Source: Oscillospiraceae bacterium (GTDB lineage Bacteria; Bacillota; Clostridia; Oscillospirales; UBA929). From it: a stretch of 10,641 bases of DNA. The stretch covers positions 1 to 10,641 of the forward strand of contig JAISVY010000092.1 of assembly GCA_031271325.1 (NCBI GenBank), in the 5' to 3' direction. The translations under genes were made by a program, and so were the position numbers. Below, piece by piece: positions 6,206 through 10,641 of this stretch (positions within the stretch are counted from its first letter, which is position 1; each line of letters opens with the position of its first letter). The notes below the pieces were generated by a model. That model saw nothing but the letters and a program-made list of their open reading frames with translations. It had not been told where the DNA came from and ran no database searches.

Positions 6206-6252
6206 AAAGATTTTACAGTGTCCCGATTGTTCGTTGTCAGGAGGTGTCAGCC

Positions 6253-8433
6253 GTGGAAGAGGTTTTTAACTATCAGGAGTATTTGGAGCAGCGTTACCAT
6301 AACGTGGCGGAGAGGCTGGCGCAGTCGGACGCCGCGTTTGACCGAACGCGTCTGCGCTCTGTCTTTGAGCTTGCCTGCGAGGCGCACGAAGGGCAGCTGC
6401 GTAAATCGGGCGAGCCGTATATCATCCACCCGGTAGAGACGGCGATGATCGTCGCCGACATGAATCTTGACGCCGATTCCGTCGCGGCGGCGCTGCTGCA
6501 TGACATGATTGAGGATACGAAATTTGGTTATCAAGACATTAAAGCGCGGTTTGGGCAAGCGGTCGCCGACTTGGTAGACGGTGTTACCAAACTGACCCGT
6601 GTAGAATACACGTCGATCGAAGAGCAGCAGATGGAGAATCTGCGAAAAATGTTTATGGCAATGGCGCGGGATATCCGCGTCATTTTAATTAAAATTGCCG
6701 ACCGCTTACACAACATGCGCACCAGCGAGTACTGGAAAGAACAGAAACGCCGTGAAAAATCCTTGGAAACAATGGAACTCTACGCACCGCTGGCGCACCG
6801 CCTGGGTATCCAGAAAATCAAGTGGGAGCTGGAGGATTTAGCGCTGAAAAACCTTGACCCTGTCGCGTACGCGAACATCACGCAGTATTTGGCCGAACGC
6901 GAAGAACAGAACGAGGGCTTTTTAAACCACATAAAAAGCGCCGTCTCGACGCGTCTCCAAGAGGCCGGCATACAGGCGGTTATCGAAGGGCGTATCAAGC
7001 ATATTTACAGCATCTACCGGAAGATGTACAATCAGAATAAGGTGATCGAGGAGATTTACGATCTTTACGCGATGCGCGTGATCGTGGACACTTTGGCCGA
7101 TTGCTACAATGTGCTGGGGTTTATTCACGATTTGTTTAAGCCGATTCCCGGGCGGTTCAAAGACTATATCTCCACGCCAAAGCCCAATATGTACCAATCC
7201 CTGCATACCACCGTCATCGGGCGCGAGGGCGTGCAGTTTGAGGTGCAGATCCGAACTTGGGAGATGCACCGCACGGCGGAGTACGGTATCGCGGCGCACT
7301 GGCAGTATAAAGACGGCGTTGCGGGAGATCAGAAGGACCTCAACCTCAAACTGGCTTGGGTGCGCAACCTGATCGAATCGCAGCAGGATTCCGACGCCGA
7401 AGAGTTTATCAAGGCGATCAAGGTTGATATGTTCGCCGACGAGGTGTTTGTGTTCACCCCGAAAGGCGACGTGGTCAACCTGCCTAACGGCGCGGGCGTC
7501 ATCGACTTCGCTTACGCGATTCACTCGGCGGTGGGCAACCGTATGCAGGGCGCGAGGGTGAACGGTAAGATCGTCAATCTGGAATATACCCTGCAAAACG
7601 GCGATTTCGTAGAGGTCATCACCGCGGGCGCGTCGCACGGGCCCAGCCGGGATTGGCTCAAGATGGCGAAGACCAGCGAAGCCCGGAATAAAATTAAGCA
7701 GTGGTTTAAGAAGGAACGCCATGACGAAAACGTGGCGCAGGGCAAAGCTGATTTCGAGCGTGAGTTAAAGCGCACCGGCATCTCGATGCAGACGATTCTC
7801 GATGTGCTGCAACCCGCGCTGAAACGGATGAGCTTTTCAAGCATTGAAGATATGTATTCCGCCATCGGCTACGGCGGTCTGACCGTCAACCGCGTGATCA
7901 ACCGCTTCCGCGACGAATTGGTTAAGCTGAACAAGCAGCGGTCGGAGAAGATTCTGTTTGAGAAACCGCGCAAATCCAAACGTGCCGTCTCCGGCGTGAT
8001 CGTGGAAGACCTTGACAATATGCTGATCAAGTTCTCCCGGTGCTGTCTGCCCGTACCCGGCGACGACATCACCGGTTTCGTGACGCGCGGTTACGGCGTT
8101 TCTATTCACCGCAGCGACTGCGTGAGCGCGCTGCGAATGCGTCAGGCGGGGGAGAAGGGGCGCTGGGTCGCCGTGCATTGGGCGGACGAAATCATGCAGA
8201 CTTACCAGACCGATCTGACCATTACCGCGCAAGATCGCCCGCAGCTGCTTGTCGATGTGATGGCGGCGCTCAGCGCTTCGAAACTGCCGATTCACTCGCT
8301 GCTCGCCAAAACGGCGGAAAACGGCATCGCCGTCATCAAATTAACCGCCGAGGTTGGCGGCAGTGAACAACTCGCTTCCCTGCGCAACGATTTGGCGCGT
8401 GTCAGCGGAGTCACGGCGGTGAAGCGGGAGTGA
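6253..8433 (+). CDS. relA: Bifunctional (p)ppGpp synthetase/hydrolase Rel
   Basis: This is the long RelA/SpoT homologue that makes and degrades the alarmone (p)ppGpp in the stringent response. The frame is open from 6193, but GTG 6253 is preferred: AGGAGG (6239-6244) lies eight bases upstream and the resulting 726 residues match the family. The HD hydrolase domain keeps H59, H83-D84 and D150 (ADRLHNM). The synthetase domain keeps R247 (GRIKHIYS), D270 (YDLYAMRV), the RFKD motif (301-304) of Gram-positive bifunctional Rel, and E330 (EVQIRT). A TGS domain (about 395-455), a zinc-finger-like region with RCCLPVPGD (about 595) and a C-terminal ACT domain (about 650-726) follow. Both activities should be present. 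The stop overlaps the next start by four bases (GTGA). Confidence 0.95.
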   Translation: MEEVFNYQEYLEQRYHNVAERLAQSDAAFDRTRLRSVFELACEAHEGQLRKSGEPYIIHPVETAMIVADMNLDADSVAAALLHDMIEDTKFGYQDIKARFGQAVADLVDGVTKLTRVEYTSIEEQQMENLRKMFMAMARDIRVILIKIADRLHNMRTSEYWKEQKRREKSLETMELYAPLAHRLGIQKIKWELEDLALKNLDPVAYANITQYLAEREEQNEGFLNHIKSAVSTRLQEAGIQAVIEGRIKHIYSIYRKMYNQNKVIEEIYDLYAMRVIVDTLADCYNVLGFIHDLFKPIPGRFKDYISTPKPNMYQSLHTTVIGREGVQFEVQIRTWEMHRTAEYGIAAHWQYKDGVAGDQKDLNLKLAWVRNLIESQQDSDAEEFIKAIKVDMFADEVFVFTPKGDVVNLPNGAGVIDFAYAIHSAVGNRMQGARVNGKIVNLEYTLQNGDFVEVITAGASHGPSRDWLKMAKTSEARNKIKQWFKKERHDENVAQGKADFERELKRTGISMQTILDVLQPALKRMSFSSIEDMYSAIGYGGLTVNRVINRFRDELVKLNKQRSEKILFEKPRKSKRAVSGVIVEDLDNMLIKFSRCCLPVPGDDITGFVTRGYGVSIHRSDCVSALRMRQAGEKGRWVAVHWADEIMQTYQTDLTITAQDRPQLLVDVMAALSASKLPIHSLLAKTAENGIAVIKLTAEVGGSEQLASLRNDLARVSGVTAVKRE

Positions 8434-9824
8434 CGCTTACCCTCATTGGTCATAACCGGAAGTTCGCCGTTGAGCAGGCGGTCTTGAATTATTTCCCTAA
8501 GCGGGACGGCGGCAGCGCGGTGGTGCGGCTTTCGGAAAGCGGACGGCTCGCGTCGGCGATGATTGAGTATAACGGTAAAACCGCGCGGGGGCGGGCGTGG
8601 ACGCAGCCCGGCTCTTCGCCGGACAACGCCCTGCGGTTTGCTTTTTACAGAGCCGCGAAACAGATCGTAACCCCGCCGCCATGGGGCGCCCTGACCGGTG
8701 TGCGCCCGGTTAAAAAAGCGCTTGAAATCCGCGGCGGCGGACATAACGTCGCGGCGGAACTGTCGCGGCGGTACGACGTATCGCCCGCCCGCGCGAAAAT
8801 GGCGGCGGACTGCGCCGAAAGCGCCGCTTCTCTGCGGGAACGGTTGAAGCCGGGCGATTTTGCCCTTTACATAGGAATCCCGTTCTGCCCGACGCGCTGC
8901 GCTTATTGCAGCTTTGTGTCGTCCGCCGTGCAAAAAGAGAGAAGACTGACAAGGGAATATCTTGACACGCTCCGCGAAGAAATTGAACTGGCAGGGGAAA
9001 CGGTACGGGAACTGGGGTTGCGCCTTCGTTCAATCTACTGGGGCGGAGGCACTCCCGCGATTCTTGAACCGGACGGGTTGTCATTGTTGTTATGTAAACT
9101 CCGTGAAGTATTTGCCCTTGACGGGCTATGGGAACATACATTTGAGGCGGGGCGCCCCGATGCGGTCACGGCGGAGAAACTGCAAGCCGCGCGGGAAGGC
9201 GGCGTGACGCGGATCAGCGTCAACCCGCAGGCTTTACACCAAAACGTTTTGGACGCAATCGGGCGGAAACATACGCCGGAGCAGTTTTTTGAAGCGTTTG
9301 AGCTGGCTCGGAAAGCCGGGTTTTCCAACATCAACACAGACTTGATCGCCGGATTGCCGGGGGATTCACGGTTTCTCGACAGCTTGGAAAATATCCTCGC
9401 GCTGTGCCCGGAAAACATTACGGTTCATACGCTCGCGAAGAAGCGCGGTTCGCGCGTTGCGCAGGAGAATATGCAGGTCGGTTCCGCGCCCGCCGTCGCC
9501 GAGATGCTGGACGGCGCAAACGGGTTGCTGCAAAATGCCGGATACAATCCGTACTACCTCTACAGGCAAAAATTCACCGAGGGCGGGTTTGAAAATACCG
9601 GCTGGTCAAAACCGGGGTATGAGTGCCTATATAACCTCTGTATGATGGAGGAACTCTGCACCGTTTTGTCGCTCGGAGCGGGCGGCGTGACCAAGTGGGT
9701 TGGCGGAAGCCGGATAGAACGGTTATTTCATTGCAAATACCCGTTGGAATATATTCAGAGACGTGATATAATGAAAGACAATTTATCCGCGTTTGCGGAG
9801 TTATACAGGAGACCGAACAGATGA
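8430..9824 (+). CDS. hemZ: HemZ-type radical SAM protein (coproporphyrinogen dehydrogenase-like)
   Basis: The 464-residue product belongs to the HemN/HemZ radical SAM group and fits the HemZ subgroup found beside rel in Clostridia. The radical SAM cluster motif is C153-x3-C157-x2-C160 in IPFCPTRCAYCSF, preceded by Tyr148, and the SAM-contacting GGGTP is at 205-209. The N-terminal extension of about 140 residues with the motif WGALTGVRPVK, and the later TGWSKPGYE and YNLCMMEE segments, are HemZ-like. The family is annotated as oxygen-independent coproporphyrinogen III oxidase, but many relatives lack proven activity and some HemN-like proteins have other roles, so the substrate is uncertain. 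Translation begins at GTG 8430 inside the rel stop region with only a weak ribosome site (coupling likely). Its stop overlaps the next ATG by four bases (ATGA). Confidence 0.85.
   Translation: MTLTLIGHNRKFAVEQAVLNYFPKRDGGSAVVRLSESGRLASAMIEYNGKTARGRAWTQPGSSPDNALRFAFYRAAKQIVTPPPWGALTGVRPVKKALEIRGGGHNVAAELSRRYDVSPARAKMAADCAESAASLRERLKPGDFALYIGIPFCPTRCAYCSFVSSAVQKERRLTREYLDTLREEIELAGETVRELGLRLRSIYWGGGTPAILEPDGLSLLLCKLREVFALDGLWEHTFEAGRPDAVTAEKLQAAREGGVTRISVNPQALHQNVLDAIGRKHTPEQFFEAFELARKAGFSNINTDLIAGLPGDSRFLDSLENILALCPENITVHTLAKKRGSRVAQENMQVGSAPAVAEMLDGANGLLQNAGYNPYYLYRQKFTEGGFENTGWSKPGYECLYNLCMMEELCTVLSLGAGGVTKWVGGSRIERLFHCKYPLEYIQRRDIMKDNLSAFAELYRRPNR
9744..9772 (+). promoter_or_regulatory. Internal extended -10 promoter for the kinase gene
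   Basis: Inside the last codons of hemZ, TTGGAA (9744-9749, 4 of 6) precedes TATAAT (9767-9772, 6 of 6) by exactly 17 bases, with TG at 9764-9765 giving a full extended -10 element (TGA-TATAAT). Transcription would start near 9779, about 42 bases before the kinase ATG, whose ribosome site AGGAG is at 9807-9811. A perfect match in GC-rich coding DNA is notable, although the same bases encode an ordinary peptide (YIQRRDIM). Confidence 0.55.
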
Positions 9825-10641
9825 GCAACGGTTATTACGAGTTTTGCGATATTCAAAAAAATCTGGAAGAGGATCCGCGCGGGTTTATCGCCGAATGCGA
9901 CCACGTGTTGAACGGACGTCTGACACGAGCAGCCGCGAAAATTGCGTCAAGCGCCAAACAGAAACCGGTGGTGCTGCTGGCGGGACCCAGCGGCTCCGGC
10001 AAGACGACGACGGCGCACAAGCTGGCGGAGGAACTGCGTTGGATCGGCGTGGGAACGCATGTGGTCAGTATGGACGACTACTTCAAAACCGTCGATCCCG
10101 AAACCCATCCGCGTGACCATAAGGGAGAGATAGATTACGAAGCGCCGGAGTGCCTGGACATCTCCCTGCTGACCGCCCATTTCGCCGATCTGATCGCGGG
10201 CAGGGAAGTATTGCTGCCCGTTTTCGACTTCATCAACCAGCGCCGCGACGAAGACCGCGTCAATCCGCTGTGTCTGCGCCCGGATGAGGTGGCGATTTTT
10301 GAGGGAATCCACGCCCTGAACCCGCAATTGCTGGGCGGAACCGGAGGGCGACAATGGCGGGTTTACGCCAGCGCGCGCGCTAACGTACGCGACGGGCAAG
10401 CCACCGTATATAAAGGTACATGGCTCCGCCTGACCCGCCGCTTGATTCGCGACAACAAGTTTCGGGGTTGGGGCGGCGCGGAAACCATGAAGGTGTGGGC
10501 GAATGTGCGCCGGGGAGAGAAGAAACATATCTCCCCGTACAAAAGCTCCGCCGACATCATCATCGATACCGCGTTGGCTTATGAGGTGCCCGTCCTGCGG
10601 GATTTCGCGCTGCCGCTGATACGGGAGGTACCCGCCGGGAT
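9821..10641 (+). CDS. Uridine kinase/phosphoribulokinase-family P-loop kinase (3' end cut by window)
   Basis: The frame runs open from ATG 9821 to the window edge (273 codons seen). The Walker A motif is GPSGSGKTT (55-63), followed by VVSMDDYFKT (82-90) with the acidic pair typical of uridine kinases, DYEAPECLD (105-113), and FEGIHALNP (160-168), a signature of the Clostridial nucleoside-kinase branch of the PRK/URK family. A Lys/Arg-rich lid, LRLTRRLIRD (202-211), follows. It probably phosphorylates uridine or another nucleoside with ATP or GTP; exact substrate unknown. Many Clostridial relatives are about 550 residues, with a TGS/threonyl-tRNA-synthetase-like half before the kinase; here only about 50 residues precede the P-loop, so this is the short form. 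The start has AGGAG at 9807-9811 and overlaps hemZ by four bases. Confidence 0.85.
   Translation, partial: MSNGYYEFCDIQKNLEEDPRGFIAECDHVLNGRLTRAAAKIASSAKQKPVVLLAGPSGSGKTTTAHKLAEELRWIGVGTHVVSMDDYFKTVDPETHPRDHKGEIDYEAPECLDISLLTAHFADLIAGREVLLPVFDFINQRRDEDRVNPLCLRPDEVAIFEGIHALNPQLLGGTGGRQWRVYASARANVRDGQATVYKGTWLRLTRRLIRDNKFRGWGGAETMKVWANVRRGEKKHISPYKSSADIIIDTALAYEVPVLRDFALPLIREVPAG

Noticed and set aside
6212..6240. Promoter for rel from TTTACA at 6212-6217
   Set aside because: The sequence 17 bases downstream (TGTCAG) is not a -10 box.
6922..7722. 266-residue minus-strand frame inside rel
   Set aside because: It is antisense to conserved Rel synthetase and TGS domains; no ribosome site or family resemblance.

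Overview
The window (about 57% G+C by eye, not computed) reads as core chromosome of a high-GC member of the Clostridia, most likely an Oscillospirales/Ruminococcaceae-type gut bacterium. The pointers are strong AGGAGG-type ribosome sites, a Gram-positive bifunctional Rel with the RFKD motif, a HemZ-type radical SAM protein, a BspA-like leucine-rich-repeat protein, and recJ, rel and hemZ close together. All genes lie on the + strand. Taxonomy is inferred from these traits, not from any search.

Layout. 1-104: C-terminus of a probable HPr-family protein. 105-338: gap holding a folded repeat (copy A). 339-2106: ruvA and ruvB, the Holliday-junction branch-migration motor. 2141-3451: glmM, phosphoglucosamine mutase for UDP-GlcNAc and peptidoglycan. 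3452-3692: a good sigma-A promoter followed by a second folded repeat (copy B), together forming a long leader. 3693-4454: membrane-anchored leucine-rich-repeat protein, whose stop codon overlaps the start of recJ (4454-6079). 6092-6205: a 37-codon reading frame that looks like the beheaded start of an MNT-type nucleotidyltransferase, running into an inverted partial copy of the repeat (copy C). 6253-8433: rel (ppGpp synthetase/hydrolase). 8430-9824: hemZ-like radical SAM gene. 9821-10641: P-loop uridine-kinase-family gene, cut by the window edge. rel, hemZ and the kinase are joined by 4-base overlaps, so they are probably translationally coupled; a second promoter with a perfect extended -10 lies inside the end of hemZ.

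Functionally the window combines DNA repair (RuvAB, RecJ), cell-wall precursor supply (GlmM), stringent response (Rel), tetrapyrrole-type chemistry (HemZ) and nucleoside salvage (kinase). All the large genes are intact and ordinary. I found no phage, CRISPR, transposase, tRNA or rRNA, and no convincing new multi-gene system. The most interesting signal is non-coding: a family of palindromic repeats, three copies in 10 kb. Two copies share a conserved core but are closed by outer stems of unrelated sequence, which suggests insertion into terminator-like hairpins or a structure-constrained RNA. The third is fused to a gene remnant.
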